A stretch of DNA of 64,000 bases from Parabacteroides sp. FAFU027 (GCF_022808675.1 NZ_JAKZKV010000003.1:62001-126000), one strand, 5' to 3'. Shown: positions 44,898-54,120, counted from the stretch's first letter. Notes: generated by a model not told the origin, from the sequence alone. Numbers and translations are program-made.

Positions 44898-46472
44898 ATG
44901 AAGAAAACAGTGTTGAGTTGCATGACTTTTGTACTTACCCTGGCATCGACTGTCGCGCAACAAAAGACAACGCCCGAAACTTTCATCAAACCCCAAAAGT
45001 CATTCGTCTTGAAGGCTGATAATTTCAAACACTATGCCGATTACTTCAATCGCATGGAGGATGAAAACATCGTTCAGGCTATCCCGAACGCTCAGGCATG
45101 GGACTGGATGAATGCTAATATTCCGTTGTTTGAATGTCCGCAGGATAATTTCCAAGAGATGTTCTACTATCGCTGGTGGAGCATCCGCAAACATATTAAA
45201 GTAACTCCCGTTGGTTATGCTTTTACCGAGTTTTTGGTAAACCGGACTTACGCTGACAAATATAACCTCATCAGCAGTGCACTCGGACATCACATCAGTG
45301 AGGCCCGTTGGTTGGCTGATCCGAAGTATCTCGACCAGAATGTGCACGTGTGGTACCGCGGTAACAACGGTAAATTGATGAATAAACTGCGTGGATTCAG
45401 CAGTTGGGTGGCCGCTGCGCTATATAATCGCTATCTTGCGGATGGAAATACAAAGTTTCTGACCGACATGTTGCCCGACCTTGAGACTGAATACGCCTTG
45501 TGGGAAGGCGATCACCGCACGGCAAACGGTATGTTCTGGCAATCGGATGTCAAAGACGGCATGGAGGAAACCATATCCGGCGGTCGTCGGGTAAAAAACA
45601 ATCGCCCGACCATCAACAGTTACATGTATGGAAATGCCAAAGCGTTGGCCCAAATCGCTCTTTTGACCGGCGACAAAGCCAAAGCGGCCCGCTACGAAGC
45701 CAAAGCCGATACGCTGAAACACCTTATAGAAAGTCGCCTGTGGAATGCAAAGGATAATTTCTTTGAGACGCTTGAGGAAAAAGGTGATACGCTCGCCGAT
45801 GCGCGTGAAGCGATTGGATTTATCCCGTGGTATTTTAATCTGCCATCGGCAAATAAAGGATTTGAAACAGCCTGGGCCCAGGTAAAAGACGAGAAAGGTT
45901 TCTCTGCTCCTTACGGTCTCACTACTGCCGAACGTCGTCACCCGTCATTCCGTACCCGTGGCGTAGGCAAATGTGAGTGGGATGGCGCTGTTTGGCCCTT
46001 TGCTACTTCGCAAACATTGACGGCGATGGCCAATCTGTTGAACAATTACAAGCAAAACGTAGTCGCTGATTCCGATTACTTCCATCATTTGGAGGTGTAT
46101 GTAGAGTCTCAATACCACCGCGGTCGTCCATATATCGGTGAATATCTCGATGAAGTGACCGGATACTGGCTCAAAGGTGACCAGGAACGCAGTCGTTATT
46201 ACAACCATTCGACCTTTAATGACCTCATCATTACCGGTCTTGTGGGTCTGCGTCCCCGTTCTGATAACAAAATCGAGATTAATCCTCTGGTTCCCGAAGG
46301 CAAATGGGCATGGTTCTGCCTGGATCGTGTACCCTACCACGGTAAAATAGTGACCGTCATCTGGGATAAAGACGGTTCGAAATATCAAAAAGGCAAAGGC
46401 CTTCAGGTATTGGTGAATGGTAAGAAGGTAGCTTCTTCGGATAAGTTGGAACGTATTGAAGGAAATTTATAA
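44898..46472 (+). CDS. MGH1-like (alpha/alpha)6 glycoside hydrolase
   Basis: Start at 44898 (MKKTVLSCMTFVLTLASTVA, signal peptide); the frame extends nine codons upstream without support. 524 residues forming a helical toroid: WWSIRKHIK, WVAAALYNRYLADGNTKF, DVKDGMEETISGGR, SYMYGNAKALAQIALLTGDK, and CEWDGAVWPFATSQTLTAMA. The Asp/Glu in DGMEE and EWDG fit catalytic acids of GH63/MGH1-like enzymes. The C-terminal piece (ITGLVGLRPRSDNKIEINPL) is a small beta domain. First gene of the run leading to UxuA. Linkage specificity is unknown. Confidence 0.8.
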   Translation: MKKTVLSCMTFVLTLASTVAQQKTTPETFIKPQKSFVLKADNFKHYADYFNRMEDENIVQAIPNAQAWDWMNANIPLFECPQDNFQEMFYYRWWSIRKHIKVTPVGYAFTEFLVNRTYADKYNLISSALGHHISEARWLADPKYLDQNVHVWYRGNNGKLMNKLRGFSSWVAAALYNRYLADGNTKFLTDMLPDLETEYALWEGDHRTANGMFWQSDVKDGMEETISGGRRVKNNRPTINSYMYGNAKALAQIALLTGDKAKAARYEAKADTLKHLIESRLWNAKDNFFETLEEKGDTLADAREAIGFIPWYFNLPSANKGFETAWAQVKDEKGFSAPYGLTTAERRHPSFRTRGVGKCEWDGAVWPFATSQTLTAMANLLNNYKQNVVADSDYFHHLEVYVESQYHRGRPYIGEYLDEVTGYWLKGDQERSRYYNHSTFNDLIITGLVGLRPRSDNKIEINPLVPEGKWAWFCLDRVPYHGKIVTVIWDKDGSKYQKGKGLQVLVNGKKVASSDKLERIEGNL

Positions 46473-46482
46473 TAATCGGACC

Positions 46483-46515
46483 AAACCTAACAGGTTTTTG
46501 AAACCTGTTAGGTTT
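46483..46515. repeat. Nested perfect palindrome (ACCT-AAC-AGGT type)
   Basis: Perfect 15-bp arms (AAACCTAACAGGTTT and its complement) around TTG, 11 bp after the MGH1-like stop codon and 20 bp before the GH78 start. Confidence 0.95.
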
Positions 46516-46535
46516 ATCTGTTCAATCTATTGAAA

Positions 46536-49292
46536 ATGAAAAACACACGACTTCTTTTTTCTGTCCTGTTTTTTACTTTATTCATCAATCTGTTTGCGGC
46601 AAATGGCAGCGGCAACATCTCATTGTCATCGCTTCGATGCGAGATGATGACCAATCCACAGGGGATCGGCATTACTCATCCGCGTCTGAGCTGGGCGATT
46701 GCTTCCTCAGAGCGTGGCATCGTACAGACTGCTTACCGGATCGTGGTAGCATCATCAGCCCAGAAGCTGGCTGCCGGCGGCGACCTGTGGGATTCCGGTA
46801 AAATCGCCTCTTCACAAAGTACTTTTGTGCCTTATGCCGGTGCTGCTCTCTCCAGTAATCAGACTTGTTTCTGGAAAGTCAAAATTTATACATCCAAAGG
46901 AGAAAGTGACTGGAGTGCTCCGGCAACCTTCTCTACCGGATTGCTTTCTTCTAAAGAGTGGAAAGGTAAGTGGATCGGCCTCGATAAATCCTTTGCATGG
47001 GACAGTGCTAATGTGAAAATTTCCCGTTTGTCGGCCCGCTACTTCCGTAAAGAGTTTGCTTTGCCTAAAAAGATCAAACACGCATACGCTAATATCATTG
47101 GACTGGGGCTGTATGAGCTCTATATCAACGGGCAGCGTGTGGGTAAACAGGTGTTGGCTCCGGTTCCGACCAACTATTCGGCCGGTGTGAAGTTTAACAC
47201 TTTCGACGTAACCACGTTGCTTCGCAATGGAAGTAATGCTGTAGGAACTATACTGGGTAATGGTCGCTTTTTCACCATGCGTCAGAACTTCAAACCGTAT
47301 AAAATCCGCAACTGGGGCATGCCGCGTATGCTTTTCCAACTGGATGTGGAGTACACCGATGGCACCCGCCAGTTAATCGTGAGTGATGATAGCTGGAAAG
47401 TTACCTCTGACGGACCTATCCGTACCAATAACGAATACGACGGCGAAGAATACGACGCTACCAAAGAGATGCCGGGCTGGAACAAGACCGGTTTCAACGA
47501 TAAGAAATGGGCTTCGGCCGAATTGGTAAAGGCTCCGGAAGGAAAAATAGAACCACAGCTTACTCCCAATATGCAGATTATGCAGATGGTGAAGCCGGTG
47601 GCTGTACTGCGAAGCAAGTCGGGCAAATACATTCTCGATATGGGACAGAATATGGCCGGCTGGTTGCGCATTTCTGTAAAAGGGAAAAAAGGTGACGAGG
47701 TCACTTTGCGTTTTGCAGAGTCTCTGGATGCCAATGGCGATGTTGATGTGGTTAATCTTCGCGATGCTCGGTCGAAAGACAAATATAAACTGAGCGGTAA
47801 AGGAATCGAAGTGTGGCAACCTCACTTTACCTATCACGGATTTCGTTATGTGGAAATCACAGGTTGGCCGGGTATCCCTGTAAAAGAGAATTTCGAGGGT
47901 CTGCTTATTTATGATGAAATGGCATCGGCAAGTTCGTTTACTTCAAGTGCCACTACACTTAACCAGATCTACCGCAACGCCTGGTGGGGAATTGCCAGCA
48001 ATTACAAAGGAATGCCGGTCGATTGCCCGCAGCGCAACGAGCGTCAGCCGTGGCTGGGAGACCGTGGAACCGGATCGTATGGCGAAAGTTTCCTGTTTGA
48101 TAACTACTCCGTTTACACCAAATGGCTCGATGATATCGAACAGTCGCAACGTGAGGACGGATCAATCCCCGATGTTTCCCCGGCTTACTGGAATTACTAT
48201 TCTGACAATGTGACCTGGCCATCTACATTCCAGTTTGTGGCCGATATGATCTATCGCCAGTATGGTGATAAATCTCCGATTGTCGCTCACTATCCATCAA
48301 TGAAAAAGTGGATGCAATATATGAGCAATAAGTATATGAAAGATTACATCATGACTAAGGATTCTTATGGAGACTGGTGTATGCCACCAGAGTCTCCGGA
48401 ATTGATTCATGCTAAAGATTCGACCCGGCTTACAGACGGACAACTGATTGCTTCGGCATACTATTTCTATCTCTGCAATCTGATGGCTAAATTTGCAAGC
48501 TTATCGGGAAATGACGCCGATATTGCATACTATAATGATTTGGGCGAAAAGATAAAGACAGCTTTCAATGGTAAATTTTATAATCAGGATAAAGGTTATT
48601 ACGGTAATAATACTGTTTCGGCTAACCTTTTCCCGTTTTACTTCGGCATGGTTCCCGCTGATAACAAAGCCCGTGTGCTCGATAATCTGATCAAAAAGAT
48701 CACTATCGACAATAAAAGCCACATCAGCACCGGACTCGTGGGCGGACAGTGGATCATGCGTGGCCTCACCGAAACAGGTAATGCCAATCTGGCTTACACC
48801 ATCGCAACGCAGCGTGATTACCCGAGCTGGGGGTACATGATCGAGAAAGGTGCTACCGCCATCTGGGAGTTGTGGAACGGTGATACTGCCAACAAATGGA
48901 TGAATTCACAGAATCACGTGATGCTTTTGGGGGATTTGCTCATCTGGTATTACGAAAATCTGGCTGGTATTAAATCTGCTGAGCCGGGCTTTGCTACCGT
49001 GGAGATGAATCCTGCATTTCCGAAAGATCTCTCTTATGTAAATGCGTCATACGAATCTGTTTACGGAAAGATCGTCAGCGACTGGAAAAAGTCAGGCAAT
49101 GAATTTACCTGGAATATCACCGTTCCGGCTAACACAAAAGCCATTGTTCACATTCCGTCATCTGCATCTAATCAGATCATGGAAAGTGGCAAAGCGGCTC
49201 TTTCTGCTGATGGAGTCAAATACCTTCATACCGAGAATGAGCGTGCTGTATTTGAAATTTCTTCCGGTGAATATCATTTTTCAGTAAAATAG
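46536..49292 (+). CDS. GH78 alpha-L-rhamnosidase
   Basis: 918 residues from ATG 46536 (a TTG two codons upstream is unlikely). Signal peptide MKNTRLLFSVLFFTLFINLF, then beta domains (about 25-400: LGLYELYINGQRVGKQVLAP, DMGQNMAGWLRISVKGKKGD) and an (alpha/alpha)6 barrel. The general acid motif is DCPQRNERQPWLGD, with Glu502 in place. It hydrolyses terminal alpha-L-rhamnose. Together with GH106 upstream and GH28 downstream this points to a rhamnogalacturonan-type substrate. Confidence 0.95.
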   Translation: MKNTRLLFSVLFFTLFINLFAANGSGNISLSSLRCEMMTNPQGIGITHPRLSWAIASSERGIVQTAYRIVVASSAQKLAAGGDLWDSGKIASSQSTFVPYAGAALSSNQTCFWKVKIYTSKGESDWSAPATFSTGLLSSKEWKGKWIGLDKSFAWDSANVKISRLSARYFRKEFALPKKIKHAYANIIGLGLYELYINGQRVGKQVLAPVPTNYSAGVKFNTFDVTTLLRNGSNAVGTILGNGRFFTMRQNFKPYKIRNWGMPRMLFQLDVEYTDGTRQLIVSDDSWKVTSDGPIRTNNEYDGEEYDATKEMPGWNKTGFNDKKWASAELVKAPEGKIEPQLTPNMQIMQMVKPVAVLRSKSGKYILDMGQNMAGWLRISVKGKKGDEVTLRFAESLDANGDVDVVNLRDARSKDKYKLSGKGIEVWQPHFTYHGFRYVEITGWPGIPVKENFEGLLIYDEMASASSFTSSATTLNQIYRNAWWGIASNYKGMPVDCPQRNERQPWLGDRGTGSYGESFLFDNYSVYTKWLDDIEQSQREDGSIPDVSPAYWNYYSDNVTWPSTFQFVADMIYRQYGDKSPIVAHYPSMKKWMQYMSNKYMKDYIMTKDSYGDWCMPPESPELIHAKDSTRLTDGQLIASAYYFYLCNLMAKFASLSGNDADIAYYNDLGEKIKTAFNGKFYNQDKGYYGNNTVSANLFPFYFGMVPADNKARVLDNLIKKITIDNKSHISTGLVGGQWIMRGLTETGNANLAYTIATQRDYPSWGYMIEKGATAIWELWNGDTANKWMNSQNHVMLLGDLLIWYYENLAGIKSAEPGFATVEMNPAFPKDLSYVNASYESVYGKIVSDWKKSGNEFTWNITVPANTKAIVHIPSSASNQIMESGKAALSADGVKYLHTENERAVFEISSGEYHFSVK

Positions 49293-49307
49293 AAATCAGA
49301 ACGACAT

Positions 49308-49340
49308 AAACCTAACAGGTTTCTGAAACCTGTTAGGTTT
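49308..49340. repeat. Nested perfect palindrome (ACCT-AAC-AGGT type), second copy
   Basis: Arms AAACCTAACAGGTTT and complement around CTG; identical to the element at 46483 except for the loop. 15 bp after the GH78 stop codon. Confidence 0.95.
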
Positions 49341-49356
49341 TGCCCTAAAACGAATT

Positions 49357-50448
49357 ATGAAAAAAGCATTATCCATATCATTCCTTATAATCGTCGCTAC
49401 TGTAACTCTCTTTGCTCAGGCGCGAATGAAGAAAAATGGCGTTTATGCCAATGAGTTTATTTACGAGCAGGCTCCATTTGTTGAGGCGCATGCTGCTACC
49501 ATTGCCGAGACTCCGAAAGGCATTGTGACTGCCTGGTTCGGCGGAACCAAAGAGCGCAATCCGGATGTCTGCATCTACGTCTGTCGTCAGTTGCGCGACA
49601 TGTGGGCGACTCCGGTGGAGGTGGCCAATGGCATCCAGCCCGATGGTTCCCGCAAGGCGTGCTGGAATCCGGTCTTGTTTCAGATTCCCGGTGGCGATTT
49701 GCTTCTTTTCTACAAAGTGGGGGAAGATGTGGCAGACTGGACGGGGTATGTGATTCGTTCCAAAGATAGCGGTATCTCCTGGTCGGCTCCGGAAGCTTTA
49801 CCGGAAGGATTTCTCGGTCCAATCAAAAACAAACCGGTGATGTTGAAAAACGGAACCGTAATATGCCCGTCAAGTACTGAGGGGAAAAATGGCTGGAGAG
49901 TCCATTTTGAAATATCCACAGATAGTTGCAGGACCTGGAAGAAACTAGGCCCCATCAATGATGGCAAAGAGCTGGGGGCTATTCAGCCCAGCGTGCTGGA
50001 GTTGAAAGACGGTCGTCTGCAAATCCTTTGCCGCAGTAAGAACCGCGCCATCCTGCAATCGTTTTCTTCAGATAATGGCCTGACCTGGACCCCCATGGAG
50101 AAAACCTCTTTGCCCAACAACAATTCCGGCACCGATGCCGTAACATTGAAAGATGGCCGCACACTGCTGGTGTACAATCACGTTTTGCCTCCGGGCACTG
50201 AGACCAAAGGCGAGCGTACTCCGCTGAATGTGGCATTGTCGAAAGATGGAAAGACGTGGTATTCGGCTCTCACGCTTGAAGATGAGCCCGGACAATATTC
50301 TTACCCGTCAGTGATTCAGTCCAAAGACGGCATCGTTCATATCGTTTATACATGGAAACGCAAACGCATCAAATACGTTTCGCTCGACCCTTCTCATTTG
50401 AAGATGAAAAAGATTAAGAACGGGAAGTGGAGTGAGGTAAAATATTAG
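49357..50448 (+). CDS. BNR/sialidase-fold (exo-alpha-sialidase-like) secreted protein
   Basis: 363 residues with signal peptide MKKALSISFLIIVATVTLFA. The rest is a six-bladed propeller with Asp-box variants (SKDSGISWSAPEAL, STDSCRTWKK, SSDNGLTWTPME, SKDGKTWYSALT) and the BNR_2 start VEAHAATIAETPKGIVTAWF. Arg/Glu residues usual in GH33 sialidases are not all obvious, so cleavage of sialic acid is doubtful. In this setting it may act on a rhamnose-uronate or Kdo-like sugar, as sialidase-fold enzymes in pectin loci do. Confidence 0.8.
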   Translation: MKKALSISFLIIVATVTLFAQARMKKNGVYANEFIYEQAPFVEAHAATIAETPKGIVTAWFGGTKERNPDVCIYVCRQLRDMWATPVEVANGIQPDGSRKACWNPVLFQIPGGDLLLFYKVGEDVADWTGYVIRSKDSGISWSAPEALPEGFLGPIKNKPVMLKNGTVICPSSTEGKNGWRVHFEISTDSCRTWKKLGPINDGKELGAIQPSVLELKDGRLQILCRSKNRAILQSFSSDNGLTWTPMEKTSLPNNNSGTDAVTLKDGRTLLVYNHVLPPGTETKGERTPLNVALSKDGKTWYSALTLEDEPGQYSYPSVIQSKDGIVHIVYTWKRKRIKYVSLDPSHLKMKKIKNGKWSEVKY

Positions 50449-50527
50449 TGACCCCTCCCCATCCCTCCCCCAAGGGGTGGGAGAAAGAGAAGACTAATCA
50501 ATAGTATTCTGCAAATATGCTTACAAG

Positions 50528-50550
50528 CCTGATTCCCCTCCTTGGAGGGG
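50528..50550. repeat. Palindrome-containing repeat, copy 1 (also at 53959)
   Basis: Twenty-three bases identical to 53959-53981, starting CCTGATTCCCCTCCTTGGAG. It contains a CCCCTCC-TT-GGAGGGG palindrome. A related C/G-rich palindrome lies just upstream (about 50455-50485). Confidence 0.85.
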
Positions 50551-50597
50551 GTAGGGGTGGGTTGATAAATATCTGTGTGCTAATAATAATTCGTAAA

Positions 50598-52184
50598 ATG
50601 AAATTCAAACATATTCTTTCAGTCCTTCTTCTGTTTTGTGTAACGGCAGCGTTTGCCAACCGAATCAATATCCTTGAGGCCGGTGGTAAAAACGACGGTA
50701 AGTTCAAAAACACAGCCGCTATCAAAAAAGCCATCGAAACACTTTCACGCAAAGGCGGCGGTACGCTCTATTTCCCTGCCGGAACCTATCTGACCGGTCC
50801 GATTGTGATGAAATGCAACATCACCCTTTATGTGGAAGCTGGTGCTACTCTGCTTTTCTCCGATAATTTCGAAGATTATCTTCCATACGTGGAAATGCGT
50901 TACGAAGGTGTGGTGATGAAAAGTTTCTGTCCACTTATCTATGCCTACGGTCAGGAAAATATCGCTATCATCGGTCGTGGTAAACTCGACGGCCAGGGCA
51001 AGAAATGGTGGTACGAACTCTTCCGCACCGAAGGCGAAGTGGATAAATATGGCGCTTTGAAGAATGTAGATAAATTCAACAAACTTTGGGATAAGGAAAA
51101 TGCCGGATTGCCGGAACAAATGGCGCCCGACTACAAACGTGTAATTGCGCGTCGCTTCTTCCGCCCGCCATTTATCCAGCCTTATAAATGTAAAAACGTA
51201 TTGATCGAAGGAGTGACAGTAACCAACTCGCCATTCTGGACTATCAATCCTGAGTTTTGTGAGAATGTGACCATTCATGCGGTGAATGTGATCAACAAAC
51301 CGTCACCCAACACCGACGGGATTAATCCCGAATCGTGCAAGAATGTCCGTATCTCCGACTGCCACATCAGTGTGGGCGACGATTGCATCACGCTCAAATC
51401 GGGTCGTGACGAACAAGCCCGCAAGATCGGCGTTCCCTGCGAAAACATAACTATCACCAATTGCACCATGGAAAATGGTCACGGCGGTGTGGTGATTGGT
51501 AGCGAGATGTCGGGCGATGTGCGCAAGGTGACTATTTCCAATTGTGTGTTTGATGGAACCGACCGCGGTGTGCGTATCAAGTCGATGCGTGGTCGTGGCG
51601 GTAAGGTCGAAGATATTCGCATTGACAACATCGTGATGAATAACATCAAGAAGGAGGCGATCACCGTCAATCTGGTGTATGACGATACCAAACCGGAACC
51701 GGTTTCTGAAAAAACGCCGATCTTCCGCAACATCCACATCAGCAACCTGACCGGCACCAAAGTAAATATGGCATGTACCGTGATTGGTCTGGATGAAATG
51801 CCGATCAGCAATCTTACCTTTAATAATATAAATATTGAAGGTAAAACCGGATTCGAATTTACGATGGCGAAAGATATCGAACTCAATAATATTAATGTAG
51901 GTGTGGAAATGGGTGCTCCGTTTAAACTGAAAAATGTGGAAAACGTGATGCTGACCAATGTAAAAACCTCGACACCCAATGCGACAACACCGGTGATTAA
52001 AATCACGGATTCGAAAGATGTGCTGATGCAAAGCTGTTATCCCGTAGGCGGCAGCAAATCGTTCCTTCAATTGGAAGGCGCGAAATCGACCGGTATTATT
52101 TTGTCAAATAATTCTCTGGATCGCCTGATGAACAAGGTGGAATATGGCACAGGCGTAAAGGCCACCAGCATCATCATCCGGTAA
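50598..52184 (+). CDS. GH28 polygalacturonase-family enzyme
   Basis: I start at 50598 (MKFKHILSVLLLFCVTAAFA) because the upstream open frame runs through the repeat at 50.53 kb. 528 residues, right-handed beta-helix. All GH28 signatures are present: NTDG (Asn238, Asp240), GDDC (Asp261, Asp262), NGHGG (His295) and RIK (Arg326, Lys328). It hydrolyses galacturonic acid linkages; secreted single-domain members in rhamnosidase clusters are often rhamnogalacturonan alpha-galacturonidases. Confidence 0.95.
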   Translation: MKFKHILSVLLLFCVTAAFANRINILEAGGKNDGKFKNTAAIKKAIETLSRKGGGTLYFPAGTYLTGPIVMKCNITLYVEAGATLLFSDNFEDYLPYVEMRYEGVVMKSFCPLIYAYGQENIAIIGRGKLDGQGKKWWYELFRTEGEVDKYGALKNVDKFNKLWDKENAGLPEQMAPDYKRVIARRFFRPPFIQPYKCKNVLIEGVTVTNSPFWTINPEFCENVTIHAVNVINKPSPNTDGINPESCKNVRISDCHISVGDDCITLKSGRDEQARKIGVPCENITITNCTMENGHGGVVIGSEMSGDVRKVTISNCVFDGTDRGVRIKSMRGRGGKVEDIRIDNIVMNNIKKEAITVNLVYDDTKPEPVSEKTPIFRNIHISNLTGTKVNMACTVIGLDEMPISNLTFNNINIEGKTGFEFTMAKDIELNNINVGVEMGAPFKLKNVENVMLTNVKTSTPNATTPVIKITDSKDVLMQSCYPVGGSKSFLQLEGAKSTGIILSNNSLDRLMNKVEYGTGVKATSIIIR

Positions 52185-52191
52185 TATGGCT

Positions 52192-52224
52192 AAACCTCCA
52201 AGGTTTTGAAAACCTTGGAGGTTT
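52192..52224. repeat. Nested perfect palindrome (ACCT-CCA-AGGT type)
   Basis: Perfect 16-bp arms (AAACCTCCAAGGTTTT and complement) around a single G, 8 bp after the GH28 stop codon and directly before the 21-bp array. Confidence 0.95.
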
Positions 52225-52232
52225 GAGACCCC

Positions 52233-52463
52233 GACATCGCCGGTGTTATGCCCAACATCGCCATTGTTATGCTCTACACCGCCGTCGTCAAGCCCGACAC
52301 TGCCACTGTAGAACTCAACATTGCCATTGTTGAGCATGATTTTGCCATTGTTGAGCATTACATCGCCACTGTTGAGCACAACACTGCCACTGACGAGCAT
52401 TACATTGCCACCGTCGGGCATAACATTGGCATTGTAGAGCTTGACATCGGCATGGTCAGGCAT
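52233..52463. repeat. 21-bp tandem array, eleven strict units
   Basis: Units start at 52233 and every 21 bp to 52443, with no insertions or deletions. A rough consensus is ACATTGCCATTGTTGAGC plus three variable bases; single units differ at many positions. Because 21 is a multiple of three, frames on both strands stay open by chance across it, but none has a credible start or function. It fills the gap between GH28 and the esterase gene. Confidence 0.93.
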
Positions 52464-52523
52464 GAAACCATAAACTACTGATCTATTTTCAAAGAAAACA
52501 GCGCTATAGCGTTTAAACTGATT

Positions 52524-53900
52524 ATGAAAAAACACATTCTGATATTTGCCCTAATATTGTTTACCCTGACTGTCGTCAAAGCACAGGGTAAAGACCCATA
52601 TACGAAGCCCCTCAAAGAGGTGCTGAAAGAGGTAGAAGTCCGTTTCAACGTAACCATTAAATTCGATGAAAAGATGGTGGCTGACCGTTGGGTGACCAAG
52701 GCTCCGTGGCGTTTCCGCGCTTCGATGGAGAAAACGTTGACCAACATCCTCATGCCGCTGGAACTGTCGTGGGCAAAGTCGAATGGAAAATATAAGGTAA
52801 AAGATTACGAACCTCACCGCTGGACAGTCGAAGATGGCAAACAAAAACTCGACTCGCTGGCTGCGAAGTATCATGACGTAGCATCTTGGGAAAAGCGCAA
52901 AGCCGAACTCAAACCCTGCCTGTTTGAGGCGTTGCACCTCTCGCCGCTACCTGCAATACCAAACTCTAAACCAATACTGACCCCGTTGCGCAAGTTTGAC
53001 GGATATACTGTTCAAAACATTGGGTTGGAAGTCCTTACGGGAGTTTATGTGTGTGGCTCCATCTATCGTCCGGCTGTTGCGAAAGGCAAAATCCCCGGCA
53101 TGCTCTGTCCGAACGGTCACTGGGGTGACGGGCGTTACCGTACCGACCAGCAGTACCAATGCGCCATGCTGGCCCGCCTCGGTATCGTGGCCATCAGTTA
53201 CGACCTTTTTGCCTGGGGCGAGTCCCTGCTTCAGTTCGATGGCAAGGATCACCGCACCACGGTAGCAATGACTATGCAGACGCTCAACAGCATTCGGCTG
53301 CTCGATTATTTGTCTTCATTAAAGGAAATAGATAAAAACCGCATCGGGGTGACCGGCGGTTCCGGTGGCGGCAGCCTGACCGAGTTGATGAATGCACTTG
53401 ACGAACGCGTGAAACTGAGTGTGCCGGTCGTCTCGCTATCAAGCTACTTCTACGGCGGTTGTCCCTGTGAAAGCGGCCTGCCCATCCACTTCTGCGGTGG
53501 CGGTACCAACAACGACGAGCTGACTGCCTTTGCGGCACCCAAGCCTCAGTTGGTCATTTCCGACGGTAGCGACTGGTCGGCCGATGTGCCGACAATTGAC
53601 TTCCCTTACCTGAAGCGTACTTATGGCTTTTATGGAAAAGCCGATAATGTCGAAAATGTGCATTTGCCCAAAGATGGTCACGACTACGGCGCTACCAAAC
53701 GTTTCCCGATGTACGAATTCGTTGCGAAGCATTTTGGCCTCGATATCAATAGGATCAAAGATGCCAATGGTAAAATTGACGAATCGAAAGTGAAGCTGGA
53801 GCCTTATCCTGCTATGTATGTATTTGGTGAAAAGGGAGAAAAACTCCCGAAAAATGCTATCAAAGGAATCGATAATCTGAAGAAATTATTGGGAATGTAG
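52524..53900 (+). CDS. Acetyl-esterase-like alpha/beta hydrolase with STN-like N-terminal domain
   Basis: 458 residues with signal peptide (MKKHILIFALILFTLTVVKA). Residues about 27-92 (PLKEVLKEVEVRFNVTIKFD ... EKTLTNILMPLELSW) resemble the STN module normally found on TonB receptors and secretins. The rest is an alpha/beta hydrolase with nucleophile Ser280 in GVTGGSGGGS and a late His in PKDGHDYG. It belongs to a family present in Bacteroidetes pectin loci, thought to remove acetyl groups. The 21-bp array lies directly upstream. Confidence 0.82.
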   Translation: MKKHILIFALILFTLTVVKAQGKDPYTKPLKEVLKEVEVRFNVTIKFDEKMVADRWVTKAPWRFRASMEKTLTNILMPLELSWAKSNGKYKVKDYEPHRWTVEDGKQKLDSLAAKYHDVASWEKRKAELKPCLFEALHLSPLPAIPNSKPILTPLRKFDGYTVQNIGLEVLTGVYVCGSIYRPAVAKGKIPGMLCPNGHWGDGRYRTDQQYQCAMLARLGIVAISYDLFAWGESLLQFDGKDHRTTVAMTMQTLNSIRLLDYLSSLKEIDKNRIGVTGGSGGGSLTELMNALDERVKLSVPVVSLSSYFYGGCPCESGLPIHFCGGGTNNDELTAFAAPKPQLVISDGSDWSADVPTIDFPYLKRTYGFYGKADNVENVHLPKDGHDYGATKRFPMYEFVAKHFGLDINRIKDANGKIDESKVKLEPYPAMYVFGEKGEKLPKNAIKGIDNLKKLLGM

Positions 53901-53958
53901 ATGATATCAATACTCCAATTCTTGGCGGGTTAGCCGTTAAAAGACATTATTCGGAGTA

Positions 53959-53981
53959 CCTGATTCCCCTCCTTGGAGGGG
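53959..53981. repeat. Palindrome-containing repeat, copy 2
   Basis: Same 23 bases as 50528-50550. It lies in the 220-bp gap before GH95; after it comes an AT-rich stretch with GAGCATG at 54039 and 54063 and no further gene. Confidence 0.85.
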
Positions 53982-54120
53982 AGCTAAGAGAGTTTTGTGA
54001 CACATGTTTTTGCTTAATAAACTTCATTTCTATGAAACGAGCATGAACAAATGTTCACCAAAGAGCATGGCATTATATGCGAGTTCCATATGTGGCCAAA
54101 ACAAAAATAAATAATGACAT

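Noticed and set aside
52104-52535. Open reading frames on both strands across the 21-bp array, encoding 7-residue repeats such as NNGDVML
   Set aside because: A repeat unit divisible by three keeps frames open by chance; neither frame has a plausible start context, and both run into the palindrome and neighbouring genes.
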